Assembly: GCA_947623455.1 (NCBI GenBank)
Contig: OX392532.1
Location: forward strand, 31,594,792 to 31,658,791
DNA length: 64,000 nt
DNA from: Mimachlamys varia
Lineage: Eukaryota; Mollusca; Bivalvia; Pectinida; Pectinidae
Direction: 5' to 3'
Below are positions 12,801 through 24,300 of this stretch, in pieces (positions within the stretch are counted from its first letter, which is position 1; every line of letters begins with the position of its first letter). The translations under genes and the position numbers were made by a program. Below the pieces are notes generated by a model that saw nothing but the letters and a program-made list of their open reading frames with translations, did no database searches and was not told the origin of the DNA.

Positions 12801-15503
12801 TTTTTTGTTTCAATTTATTAACTTATTTACGAATCAGCATATTGAAGTTTAATTTGGTATGTAGATTATCCATGATAACAAACAGGTCATGTTGTGATTT
12901 AGTTGTGGTTCATTGATTCATTCCAAAGTTATTGTTGATTGAACTTGAGAATTTGTTTTATTAATGCGGGAATGATGACCTAATTCGGAATCTTGTCGAA
13001 TCCAGTTATGGAATTGTACGGCTAGTTTAGGGATTTTGGTTAGTGCTCTTTCCCAAATGGCTTGGACCATTCACATAAAACTTATAGTATATTAATTAGT
13101 GATTAATTACTATAGTCAGGTTGCATTTGGCCTTCGACACTACTATTGTCTCAATAAATGTAGAGATTATCGCTTAGAATATCCCGAAAAGTGTAACTTT
13201 TCAGTGAGTTACACGAGAAAAATTACACCAGTTACAGTTTGAGTTTTACAGTATTTGAGTAAAAGAGGGGTGCCAATTTGCGACTTCTATTAGCTATCAT
13301 CGATAAGTTTATTTTTTTGTAATGGGTTAGGTGGTCATGACATGACATGAAGTTAAGATCGTATGTGGGGGTCAATGTAGGGGTTCAAATTCAAAATAAA
13401 CCCCATTTTGACAAAATTACCTGATTTTTTTTTTTAATCTTTCTTCATAATTTTGATGCATTGTGCTTATCGGTGATAGCCACCATGAAGTCCCAATTGA
13501 CACCCCTCCTTTATTTAGGGGTCCGCGGCCTTGGGGACCCTCTGTTGGTTTTGTGTGAATTGTCCATCCAAGGTGTTCACATATTGTTGTTAGTCAATGT
13601 AACGTTCCAACCGCTGTAACAGCTGAACAGCTGTAAATTTCCTCAAACCTGTAAATATACTCGAACACTGTATTTACTCTAACTACTGTAAATTTAAACG
13701 GGGCGTTGATTTTAGCTTTGTAACTATATCATTGCATTTATAACATATGACTTTGTACCAATTTGAAAACAATTGAGAACTTATTATAACAGTGACAAGG
13801 AAAAATAATTGCATTTGCTTCGTTTGATTATAAAATAAACCTTTATCAGATAAACACATCCAATGATAATAATATTGAAATTAAACTTATGGTAATACAT
13901 GCGTTGACTTCAAAATAAAAAAAAATGGACAATAACACAGGAACATCATACTGGCCTGTATCCATATTTATAATCTTTCGATTTTGGAAAAAGTACATAT
14001 AGAGTTGTGTATAATCTTTCCCATTTTTCTTGTCAATTAGTTTTTGAATTCAGCATTGGTCAACCAATACAAATATGTTAAATGTTTGCCAGCGGGGGCA
14101 TTCGTGTCAAACTGACACATTTATTCTAGTCAGATAATTCGAAAATTCATGAGGTCGAAAATGGCATCGAAATTTATAATTCCGAAAAACATAAATATAA
14201 ATACTATATACTGTTATATTTGAAATTAAGATTATATTTGCGAAGGGAGAAGTGAAATACAGTTTATATTTATATGACATATATATATATATTTACAGAT
14301 ACCATGCGGACGTATCTCCAGCAAATTCGACAAGAAACAGCACTCCGTATGTGTGAACAGGTAATCGATTCTGAAACGGACAAACCAAGCAAGGTAGGCA
14401 TTTAATACCGCTTCTTTGATATTATCTTTGAACATCCACTTACTTTTCGAAAGACGATGAACAAAAGTGTTTGGTGTTGTTGCATAATAAATAATACACT
14501 AGCTTACATACAGTTGTTGTAATAACCTCTCCCAAGTAGTCGTAGACTTGTTCAACTTTTTTTTTTGAATATTTAATGTGCTATACGCCTAACTCAAAAG
14601 TGTTGTTATATCCCTTGTTTGTTATATCATGGCTACCTTGAAAAGTGTTTATGAAAACAAATCTGCGCCATGTAATTATGACGTCATAATAGGAATGACG
14701 TCATTCGATTGTCACATGGCGCCAAATCATCAATAAAACACTTCCCGGAAGTCCATCTTGCATCCACCATTGTGGCCTATCATGGGGAATAACACTTATG
14801 GAAAAGGCCTGCACTCTTAATGACCTATCAAATAATGTCATACTGAGCAACGATAAAAAAGGTTTGTCAAACTTAACGAGACAAATATTTGAATTGTCGC
14901 AATGGGTTGCAGAGAATAAATTACAGTTAATTCATTGGTTATCTATTCAGGGAATGCCTAAACAGTGGATGCAACGAAAAACATCAGACATGATCAATCA
15001 TATGCAACGAATGTGTGCACCGAGATACAATAGTTATATCCAGGAGGGCAATAAACGTTGTTTAGTTTGTGTTACGATACATGCCGTCGGGACCAAACGT
15101 TGTTCACTTTGTGATAAAATACATCTCGGGGAACCAAACGTTGTCTACTTTGTGTTACGATACATCCAAGGGGGAACCAAACGTTGTCTACTTTGTGTTA
15201 CGATACATCCAAGGGGGCACCAAACTTTTTTTCACTTTGTGTTTAGAGACATCCAAAATACATTCCAGTAGGCAGAAAATGGTGTTCACCTTATTTTCGT
15301 AGATACATTTCCGGAGGCACCAATCGTTTTCAATTTGTGTTAAGACATATCCCGAAAGGCACCAAACTCTGTTCACTTTGTGTTAAGTTTTGAACACATT
15401 TGATTTATCTGTCAGCTTAATAATTCTTATCTCTTTTCAGTGGTGGACATGTTTTGTGAAAAGAAAATTCTTGGACATCAGTCTTTCGCCTCCGGGACAG
15501 TAG
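6874..15503 (+). CDS. ARPC3: ARPC3 (Arp2/3 complex subunit 3, p21-Arc), complete downstream copy
   Basis: Subunit of the Arp2/3 complex that nucleates branched actin. Seven coding exons: 6874-6879, 8848-8944, 9555-9631, 10116-10184, 12049-12172, 14299-14393 and 15441-15503. All have GT-AG junctions and compatible phases, giving 531 nt and 176 aa (about 178 in vertebrates). Recognisable blocks in order: [10 protein letters not shown] and FKGPAPQD (exon 2), [18 protein letters not shown] (exon 3), [20 protein letters not shown] (exon 4), [18 protein letters not shown] (exon 5), [13 protein letters not shown] (exon 6), [12 protein letters not shown] (exon 7). The start was chosen because the two-codon first exon ATG-CCG is followed by GTAATG and joins exon 2 in frame, as in the family, where the second residue is Pro. 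Exon 6 has some unusual residues (VID for the usual VFD). Tandem paralogue of the gene ending at 1987. A poly(A) signal follows at 15612. Confidence 0.93.
7380..7800 (+). repeat. Penelope-like element 3' tail copy 1
   Basis: Matches, in opposite orientation, the sequence downstream of the reverse transcriptase remnant at 15940-16350. Shared landmarks include GAACTATGAGCAAGTTTTATGG, the CTCATTGAGAAATATTCTGTAT stretch, AACACCTGGTCTTATTCTCTTG and ATCGATTTTGAGTTCGGGTTA. Probably a 5'-truncated retrocopy lying in intron 1 of ARPC3. No protein is encoded. Confidence 0.6.
8223..8531 (-). mobile_element. Nonautonomous hAT-type element (CAGTGGCGT ends), copy 2, inverted
   Basis: 309 bp running CAGTGGCGTAGCAATCAT ... 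GCTACGCCACTG and flanked by the direct repeat ACTTT (8218-8222 and 8532-8536). Internally it is the reverse complement of the copy at 6069-6414. It contains a run of 10 G's near 8477. It lies in intron 1 of ARPC3, about 320 bp before exon 2. Confidence 0.8.
9055..9175 (+). repeat. Penelope-like element 3' tail copy 2 (short)
   Basis: Contains CCGGAACACCTGGTCTTGTT, TTGTTCATATTTTGTCCCTA and ATCGATTTTGAGTTCGGAT, the terminal part of the family described at 7380 and 15940. It is followed at 9181-9212 by a GTTT microsatellite, which may derive from the retroelement tail. Confidence 0.55.
10280..10600 (+). repeat. Penelope-like element 3' tail copy 3
   Basis: Diverged copy of the same tail: GTGGACGCTTTGAATATGTT..., GACATTTACCTGGATGTGAC, TCTGGTCCACTTGGTTTTAT and ATCGATTTTTAGTTTGAGTT. 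Lies in ARPC3 intron 4, same orientation as the copies at 7380 and 9055. Confidence 0.5.
11317..12033. mobile_element. MITE with TACTGT...TTATTTTGG ends, copy 1
   Basis: The left end TACTGTTTAACGCACTTATT is mirrored by the right end ATGTACGTTTAAAGTA. Internal landmarks (GCCGAAATCACACTG, TTGGCATACTCAAAA, ATCGCTAAAATAAGATTACT) match the copy at 62247-62792 in order. It lies in ARPC3 intron 4 and stops 15 bases before exon 5, so its edge borders the pyrimidine tract of that acceptor. The central part (11430-11900) is AT-rich and may be a further insertion. Confidence 0.55.
12173..14298 (+). other. ARPC3 intron 5
   Basis: 2.1 kb of AT-rich noncoding sequence. At about 13610-13700 it carries several phrases of the type CTGTAAATTTCCTC or CTGTAAATATACTCGAAC, also found at 23180-23300 in FLOT2 intron 7, so a dispersed repeat is present. 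An imperfect AT microsatellite precedes exon 6 (14277-14292). Confidence 0.5.
14679..14703. promoter_or_regulatory. Two CRE-like TGACGTCA palindromes inside a short hairpin
   Basis: Two exact TGACGTCA octamers (14679-14686, 14696-14703) lie inside a larger imperfect inverted repeat (TGCGCCATGT at 14665 against ACATGGCGCCA at 14715). They sit in ARPC3 intron 6. CREB/ATF factors bind this octamer, but the position in a repeat-like hairpin makes any function uncertain. Confidence 0.3.
15045..15375. repeat. About 43-bp minisatellite in the last intron of downstream ARPC3
   Basis: Units contain ACCAAACGTTGT(C/T)(T/A)CTTTGTGTTACG and ATACATCCAAGGGGG and recur about every 43-45 bp from 15045 to 15375, with the best-preserved pair at 15135-15215. 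The open frame starting at 14798 runs into these repeats and has no recognised domain, so I do not call it a gene. Confidence 0.8.
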
Positions 15504-15611
15504 GAAACAAATAAGAATGGACCTTGTGAAATTTTCATCATGTAGTGGAAACGTTTTTACCTTTGTTTTAAATATATTCATATCCGTCAGAACTCTTAAA
15601 TCTCGATTTGA

Positions 15612-15617
15612 AATAAA
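15612..15617 (+). terminator. ARPC3: Poly(A) signal of downstream ARPC3
   Basis: AATAAA lies 108 nt after the TAG stop at 15501-15503, in a sensible position for a short 3' UTR. Confidence 0.6.
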
Positions 15618-15934
15618 GACGACTTTAGAAATAAGAACATGAGTCCTTACAGTCAATGTATTAAAACTAAGTCCATCTTTTTATAATAGGCCGGCTTTGA
15701 AAGACGTCTTGGATTTAAGGTATGAGGAAACTCGTAAGGCGAAAACACATCTAATATGACAAAAGAACAGAATATGTTCATCCAATAGATCTCCATGCAA
15801 AAGGAAAAACTCCAAAATATATCATCATTGGCTTACGTGTACTGTGTAAAAAACTTCGAAAATAAGACTTCATTAAAAATAAGAGAAGGAGAATACGCCT
15901 GCTTCAAAACTATGGATATTAAGTGTGTGGCTAT

Positions 15935-16330
15935 TGTACAAAAAACTCAGAGAATACCAAAGCGTCAACAAAACCATAATCCGAACTCAAAATCGATTAA
16001 ACTAGAGGCAAATTAGGAACAAAAGAAAGATTTACACGGAGACTCTCGTTAAAGCACAAGAGAATATGACCATGTGTTCCGGAAGAGTAAGCGTCTTCTA
16101 CTTCATCGATGACACCCGTCATGTAGATCTTTGTCATATCCAAGCAAACATCAAGTTTTCAAAACGAGAACTGATCGAGTTTCATTGTCAATCACAACAA
16201 GTAAACACACTATTGAGCACACTCAAAAACGTCCATCTTCATATCACTTAAAGATACAGAATATTTCTCAATGAGACAAAGACGGCGACCATAAAACTTG
16301 CCCATAGTTCTGATCAACCTGCATCTCTCG
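15935..16330 (-). repeat. 3' tail of the Penelope-like element
   Basis: Lies directly downstream (minus sense) of the reverse transcriptase remnant. It shares AACCCGAACTCAAAATCGAT-type sequence, the GTTCCGGAAGAGTAAGC stretch and the TCAACCTGCATCTC stretch with the tail copies at 7380, 9055 and 10280. This adjacency is what links those noncoding repeats to the element. Confidence 0.6.
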
Positions 16331-17204
16331 AATCCTTATGTTGATATAGTTTGTTTGTCAGCAGTCGACATCGATCACGAAAATCACGATACCTAGAGCA
16401 AACTCTCGAATATCGAATCAACTTCGACATGTAAATAGGTTGGTGAAGCAAGGATGCTACTATTAAGAAGTGGAAAGTTTACGATCGGAAAATTGAAATC
16501 ATCGCGTTTATCGTATAGCTTAGTAGTAAACTGTCCATGTTGGTCGTAGTTTAAGTAGAGATCGAGGTAGGCACCTGATGTAGAAGAGTCTGTTGTGTCC
16601 TTTATTTCAAGTTCAGAAGAGTATATACGATCGACGTGGTCAACAAACTTCTTGTTGTTTATAGACAACACATCGTCAATATATCTGAAAGTGAAATTAA
16701 AAGATTTGGCAATGATTTTGTTGCCTGTCCTGATTAGCTCTTCCACAAATTCAGTCTCTTATGAAAACAAAAACAAGTCAGCTAAGAGTGGGGCACAGTT
16801 TGTTCCTATGGGAATGCCAACAGTCTGCTGGAAAATCTTTCCTTCGAAATCAACAAAAATGTTGTCGACCAGGAATTCAATCATCCTTATTTTATCGTCT
16901 TCATTATATTTCCTCTTAGCTTTTGTCGTGTTTTTCTCAAAGTAAGCTCACTACCATATATTCGCCTCGTCGTCCGCCTTTCTTGGAAAAGAAGGCTCTC
17001 ATAATGAGAGACCAAAGACGTTCTTTCAGTTTTGTATGTGGTGTTTCCTTTGCTATAATTGTAGGTTTTTCTCTTCAACAACAACTTTTCACTGCTCGTA
17101 TTCAATGCTTTTTGCAATCTTCGGTTCTTCGATGCCAATTTTACATAAATAAACACAAGCTTTTTATCAAAATAAATTGCGTACATAAGAATTCTTGTAT
17201 TCAA
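16331..17204 (-). pseudogene. Penelope-like reverse transcriptase remnant
   Basis: Read on the minus strand, this encodes RT core motifs: QQTVGIPIGTNCAPLLADLF (motif B region, about 16830-16775) and FRYIDDVLSINN with the catalytic YIDD (about 16690-16655). These are followed by YLDLYL, TKLYDKRDDFNFPIVNFP and, in another frame, KLIRYSRVC (about 16425-16395). This order and wording are typical of Penelope-like element RTs. The frame is broken by a stop just after FLFS (about 16760) and by a frameshift near 16430; the part upstream of motif B is poorly preserved. No GIY-YIG endonuclease was identified. A dead, partial copy between ARPC3 and FLOT2. Confidence 0.75.
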
Positions 17205-20200
17205 GTTTAATAGATGAATGTAACTCGCTTGATTTTAAGCTGTTTTTTTAACCAATCACGTATAAGTTCCATTGAAAATAAATGGTTTCTTCTAGTTTCT
17301 TTATATTTGCATTATAGTGCCTACTGAATACGTTTCTCTGATACTTTCCTGTTGTTGCCATTAAACAGCCTTCTTTGTTAAACCTGACATTGACTTCTTG
17401 TCTTATACAAAATTTTTCACACGCGTCACACCTATCGTTTGTAAAGAAAAAGAAACCCGTCTTTCTGATTTTAATTTTTTATTATTATTCTTATAGTAAA
17501 CAAATTCATGTAAATAGAGATACTACGTCGTGTATATATTACAGTAATCATACAATTAACATTGAATATACAGCGAAGATGCACACGGAAACAGATGTTA
17601 AGAGTTGCCATTGAGTTATCAGTATACAATAAATACACAACTACATACATGTACTTGTATCTCGTCACATTTGACAGCCTATAACCCAAACCTACAAAGG
17701 AAATGAAATAGAAAACGACGCACATGAAGGCTTCATATTAAGGCTTGTATGACAATTATGCTAGGACAGATATGAGAGCCGATGATATTTTTATTTAACC
17801 TATTTACCCCCTAAAGGACCTAACCAAATCTCAGGCTGGGTTACCTTAAACATGTAGCATGAAGGAGTCAAAGTTTTCTCTCGTCCAGACATTAAACATG
17901 TTGACGAATAGATCCACACTAGATACTAGTGTGGGTTCAGGGCCAGTCTGAAAACTCGTGCTAGGTCTCAAGTTTTCCCCAGACTCTACCCTTAGTAGAA
18001 GTATCAAAGTGGAATTCTGTTGTGACATTTTTCCATTGAGAAAGGTAAGCGAGAGAGTTTGATGAAAATGAGCAACACAAACTTGATTAAGTGTATTCAT
18101 GTACAAGTAAATCACAACACGATACCCTGGACAATCTGTCTACTACTTATCTATAAAAGTCTACACTAACTGACACTGATCTATATAACACTACACTAGA
18201 GTTAAGTTGGATTTCAGAAGTGTTAAAAGAAGATATATTTAACTCCCTACTATAACATTATACCTGAAAATTTTGATTGAGGAACTCTTACATTTGGTTT
18301 ACGAATATCACATGGCCATTTATTCAGCCACTTATGCATTGTAAACAATATTGATCTATAACAAATCATCGACAAATTTACAGAGAAAAGTATAACAAGT
18401 GTTTGTTTACATTAAGGACAACATTCCAAACATGGACAAAGTTGAAATATTTTTCTTCAGACTTGGTTAGTAAACAATTGAATTTTTTATAAGACGGACA
18501 TGATGACTGATTTTGCTGGCAAAACGTGGCCTAAATCAAATTGCAAAAATCACAAGGCACAACCACATAGATTAGATTTTCAAGTATATTTGACAACATA
18601 ATTGGCAATTAAATAAAGATTTTCAAATATGACATTTTATTTTCGTCTTGTGAAAAGTATATATAATTAATATGGTTAAAGAAATTAATTCCCAAAAGAG
18701 AATTAACCAACTTTGATCAAAGATAAGACAATTTTACTCCTGAAATTTAAATTATCTTTATTTTCTAATGTTAACAGTCCAACAGGAGAAACATTGTTCC
18801 ATAAGGTTTTTCCCTGGGTTTGATATAATCATTTCATTTTCCTTTTTGAAATAAAAAACTAAATTATCATTAAACACTATGCATCACTTCGCTGTGGCTC
18901 AAACTTAACACCACAATACCGGTATCTGCTCAATTTGATGTTGCACATTTATATATAATTTCAATGTCACTGTCATTCTATGTACTTGAAAAATCACATG
19001 TCACAATATGAAATGTTACATTATAAATAGTAAAACTGGACAATACTGATAAAAAGGAAATATTAAAAGTTGATATTTTCCATGATATTAAGAAAAGTAT
19101 GGCTTGTATACAGAAGCTACATATCCAATATTATACATACAAGTCCACTAGGAGAAAGCAGTAAAAATGTACAAAATCTCCTTAATAATTTTGCTAATAT
19201 ATAGATGCAGGGCTTGAATACTACACATTCCACAATACAATATCATATACAGAGGTTATATTCAAGAAATTTATTAGGAAAGTACAGTACATGTACAACA
19301 GGTGAGGTAAAATGTACACGAAACTTTACAATTTTTCTTAAAATGCTGCTTCATGGGAAAGAATTCAGAATTCTCTACAGTCTGTTTTGCTGGAGATGTA
19401 TTCCATTTTCTGTTGGCTGGATTGAGTACGTATTGTATGTCTACAGTTCTATACGTGATAGTAACTAATGAAAACCACTTAAAGTTATCAGAGTGAGCAA
19501 TTCATTTCAAGTGATTTTGGAAACAGTGCTTCAATTGCAACCTGGGCACAAGGAAACGGTTTCACACTTTGAACTTATTTATTGCCCAACCCCTGTATAA
19601 TGACAACAATATGTTGGCTGCCGGATGCACCAAACACTTTTCTTATTCTCGATCCACAGTGTGTATATTATTATGCAAGGACTGTCATAAACAGAACATT
19701 AGTTTCTTTCATTAAAATTCCTTTTAAACATTATCAACTGCCACAGTTCAATGGAATATGAAAGGATTACAATTGTTACAAGGTTAACAAACTTAACTCA
19801 CTCACCCCTGGTTTTGTATAATGAACTATTCCAATCATTGAAATGGAAGAGTTCAAACAAGTCTTCAGGGGTAAATAACTTAAGCCAAATATTAACAAAT
19901 ACGTTATGAACCTGTGAGAGACCAAAGGGGGTTACTCGATAGAAACAAAGTAACTATGATAGCTCGTAATGGCTTGTTCCATAATAAAACCTATAAATAT
20001 AAATAACTTCTTAATAGAGCAGATGCTCAAAGAAGAAATAGAGGTTCTAAGACAAGTCCCGAAGTGACAGATTTTATCATTTTTGTACGTTGTGCTGGTG
20101 AAAGTTACAAACAGCCAAGTGGTGTAGATGGTTTACCCTTTTATTATTAAGAATCATTTTGCCAGATATTAAGATGGTTTAATGAAATACACATTATAGA

Positions 20201-21398
20201 TACACGATGAATGATTACTATAGTCTCGATATGACTAGGATACTACATATATATATACATGACAGAGGACTGTCATTGGACAAAGGAATATACAAAGTAT
20301 GAAGGAAGAAAACCTATACTCGGACAACATTGTTTACTCGTGTAATACTTTCTCAAAACTGAGTATTATGAAACGTGCGAGTGATCACTTTGTTTCCATA
20401 GCGATATGTGATTCAGCAGACCTATTTTATCCCAAAAATCACAATTGTCCATTTGAAACAGATCTCCGGCAAGATGTTATTGTAGTTTCAGTATAGATAA
20501 AATGTCACATATTCACACAATAACATTTTCTGGTTGGTAAACAAGTGTCTGTTCCCTTTCAAATTTTGATTTAAACGAAGAACAAAAAGTAAAAGAGTTT
20601 TGTTAAATCTGTCTCTACAGTTATGGGGTTATGATATCTAAATAATCTTTGGTCAACTAACACCACACACGAATTTAGTCTACCATGATGTGACAAGATC
20701 AATGAATTTCCAATGAAAAAAAAAAACATCTTATAAATCAAATATTTTGAAAATAGACTATTCCTTCACATCTGGAATACACATTGATGAAAATCCTGAC
20801 AGAAAAAAAAAAAAATTATTGCATGTTTCTTGAAGATTTGTTTTTCATAATAAATCTAAAATAATATCAGACTTGATTGTAAAAGGTGCCATAATGCGAT
20901 AATAAAATCCATCGTATGATCATGAACTTGACCGATTATACTGAATTTCTATTTTAAAAATCTAAATAAAACAAATGATTCCACCCCTATTTTTACATGG
21001 ACCTGCCCCGATTGCGGTTAAACTTGGGAGTCCAAACCCGTACTTGAGGGCGGAGGTATTTCTGTATATGCAAGAGAATTACTTAAGTCCAAACGCAATA
21101 ACATTATTGGTATATACACTGAGCATGCAAATAAAAGAACAACTACACTTGGAAACTGATGCACAAAGTTCAGAAACGGTGAATCCGGTCTGCTAACATC
21201 CCCTTCAGCGATAAAAAAAATCACAACAGACTATTCCATGTATATTATAATGTTGCTTCTGTTGGCATTTCCCCCCTACAGTTGTTCACTGAAATAGTTC
21301 TGTGTTTTGTTGGGAGTGGAGTAATCCTCTACAGGGGTGTAATTGGTAAAAGGAGGGGTGGCCTTGATATATTTTGCTGTAACAAGGACTGGTGAGGT
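17205..21398. other. Intergenic / probable FLOT2 3' UTR region
   Basis: 4.2 kb between the Penelope remnant and the FLOT2 stop codon, AT-rich, with no convincing coding exon on either strand. The part nearest 21398 is presumably FLOT2 3' UTR. Several minus-strand AATAAA signals exist (for example near 20139, 19580, 18755, 18630), so the end cannot be fixed. A short perfect hairpin CCACACTAGATACTAGTGTGG lies near 17915-17936. Confidence 0.4.
19791..19883. repeat. Short hairpin repeat family, copy 2
   Basis: CTCACTCACCCCTGG ... TCTTCAGGGGTAAATAACTT, with the internal GAACTATTCCAA and GAAGAGTTCAAA shared with copies at 334 and 54264. Confidence 0.55.
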
Positions 21399-24300
21399 TT
21401 AGGAGCTGGCACCAGGAACCTTTGCAAGAACCTGTAAAGAAAATCAATCACATTTAATTTCAACCAAACAACAGTTCATAGAATAATTTCAATGAACTCC
21501 ACATCAAAATCTCAAACAATAACTATAATTATCATCTATATACTGCTTTATACCACCTAATGGTATCATATCATGATCTGACAGTGTGAGAAGAAGTTGA
21601 GAACGACTTGAGAAGAACTAAAAAAAGAACGTCTGCTCGCGATATCTTTGTTATCTTATTTTTTTCACATAATTTTAGTGCTCAATGTATTTCTCCGCGC
21701 AAATCTTCTGTTTGTTTACATTTACCAGAGTCTGATCGTGATCGATGACCCTTCTTATTTCTTAAGAAATATATAAGGTAGTAGTATGCAAATGATTAAC
21801 AGTTTATGTGTGGAATGGTTAATGCTTTATCTGACTAACATTCGATGTAATAAATCACTTGTAATACTTGATGGGTGGTGGGTTCTTTGAAAAAGTGCCT
21901 CACTTCTTTCCTTCTGGCTATTATCTCCCTTTGTGTATTGCTGAGTGTGTGCTGATGGTATAGTTTATATTTTACTTACTTTATTTTAAATTACTTTCAC
22001 ATATTAAGTTATAATCTGAGGAGTGTTGAGACAAGTAGTAGAGCCTACCTTGGACAGATCTACACCGGTCAAGGCCTGTACGGCCGGTGGGAGCTGACTG
22101 ACCAGCCTGCTGACCTCACTTGTGGTACGGTCATCTCCAATCATCACAATTTCTTCCGTCTTGGACAGTGGTGCCGAAACTTCAGCAGCAATCTAAAAAC
22201 ATAATTTTCATATTGAGTTTTCATGTTTGAATTCGCATAACAAAGCAAATTTTCCATAGATTCGTTTTTTTATCAACTCATCCACCGCTAATTTTATTAT
22301 CATCTCCATTTCAACCTTAAAATTTGAAAAGTCCAAATGTTTTTAAGAGGTCAATTTGTTAAAAAAATGAATAAATTCATCTGCATATTTGGGGGAAAAT
22401 TCATCTTCATATTTAGGGGGGGGGAATCCATACACATTGAAAGTTTAAAAGGAAATGGGGATAATTATATTCCATATTGTTTATATGAAACTACTATCTA
22501 AGAGTTACAAATTTCCAAGTGTTCAGAAACTCCCTGTTCAAATTAAATCGTAGCCTTTTAACTAGATGTGTCAATGTGACATGAAAACGTCCGTCGTCAA
22601 ACAAGGAGAGTAATGAAAGTTTTTAGCATCATTGAATTTTTAAATATGTGTACTCATAGCTTTTCACACTCTAAGGTATTTGGGTGACCAATGGTCAATT
22701 CCAAAACTAATTAATAACAAAGGATTAGAAAGATCATAAACGATTGTATATATTTTTAAAATGTTCTCAATCCAAAGATTCTTACTATGGAAACATGCAA
22801 AAATTATATCACTTTGTTATTGCCTTTTGTTGATGAGTGTAGAAGCACATATATAGGCAAAGTTATTTTTCAGAGTCAACACAAGGGTGTCTTATTTTCA
22901 TTACATGTATTTCCATTGTTTAAATTTACTGTCAAAGACGCCAAAGTGTTAATCTATTAGAAATATATTTTTTAACCCAACAAAGCTAATGTAATGATTT
23001 TTTCTTATTTATTTTCAATCTTAGTCCTATAATATATAAATTTTCATAGTTTCTATGACAGTTTATTCGCATCATCAGAATATTTCCATCAACACGTAAT
23101 TATCTTCTTTAAACAACCAGAAATCATCTATATAATTCACATAAAACCAGCATAGGACTGTTTAGGGCGTGAACGCCGCTGTGAATTTACCCAAACAGTA
23201 TAGATTTACTCAAACCACTGTAAATATAAGTGATTTTATGAAAATTTCCTCGAACTTGTGTTAATTTCCTCCTGTAAATGTGACTAATTCACACTTGTGC
23301 GAGGAAATTTACATGTTCGGGATTTCAAAGCAATACTTTATATAATCCCTACATTCTGACAATAGTAAATGTGACTGCAGTAGGTAATAAATATACTGTA
23401 AAATCCCTAAAATAGAACAATAATTTGACTGGAGTTCGACCAGATTCTGATTTGGGTCATGTCCTCATTAATTAAAATTTGTCAACTTCAATCAGCCATA
23501 ACTTCAGAATGAATCAGTGGATCATAACCAAATCAGAACTTGACCTGAATTTCTCATGATGAATCTACCTACCAAATTACATTTCAATATATTTATTTGT
23601 TAATGAGTAAATGAGCGGAAATGACAAAAACTAGCCATCTCATGGCGGGGGCAGGAAAACTTGACACAAAAGCTGTTTAACATAATTATATAATGCTGTA
23701 CCTTAGGTAGAGTTTCCAACACCATACTCAGCATAGCAGCATCTCCGTACTGTTTGTAGGCTGCTGCCTTTAGTCTCATCTTCTCGGCCTCAGCCTTACC
23801 AACTGCCTCTATGGCTGCAGCTTCAGCCCCTCCGAGAAGTCGAATCTTCTCAGCATCAGCTCGGGCTGCCTCCACGGTCTGGGTTCTGTGGATTTAATAC
23901 ACTGTTTAATTCAGGTAAAATTTTCTCATTAGTTGAAAAATTCTGTCTAATTTTAGAATGCATTCTTTTATCTTGGAAACAAGCCATCTGTTTTTTAAAA
24001 GAAGCACAACTTTACTGTAAACGTACATGTTAACACTTTAATGGTAAGGACTGTTCATGAATTAACCATGTGGGAGGCACTTTTTCAGAAACACCACCAC
24101 CTATTAAATATTAAACGAAATTTAATATACCGGTAAGGAATTAATGGTAGGCAGATCTGGTTTTAACTTTGCTACCAATGATATAACAGGTGCCTCCCAC
24201 CTATGGAATACCCTTAATTTTAAATGATAACATTTATTAGTTTCAGCTTAACCGTGAAAATTAGAAAGCTGGAATTGGTTTTTACTGCACGAACTGTGTT

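Noticed and set aside
14798..15271. 157-codon ORF as a possible gene
   Set aside because: It lies inside an ARPC3 intron, runs into a 43-bp minisatellite and has no recognisable domain.
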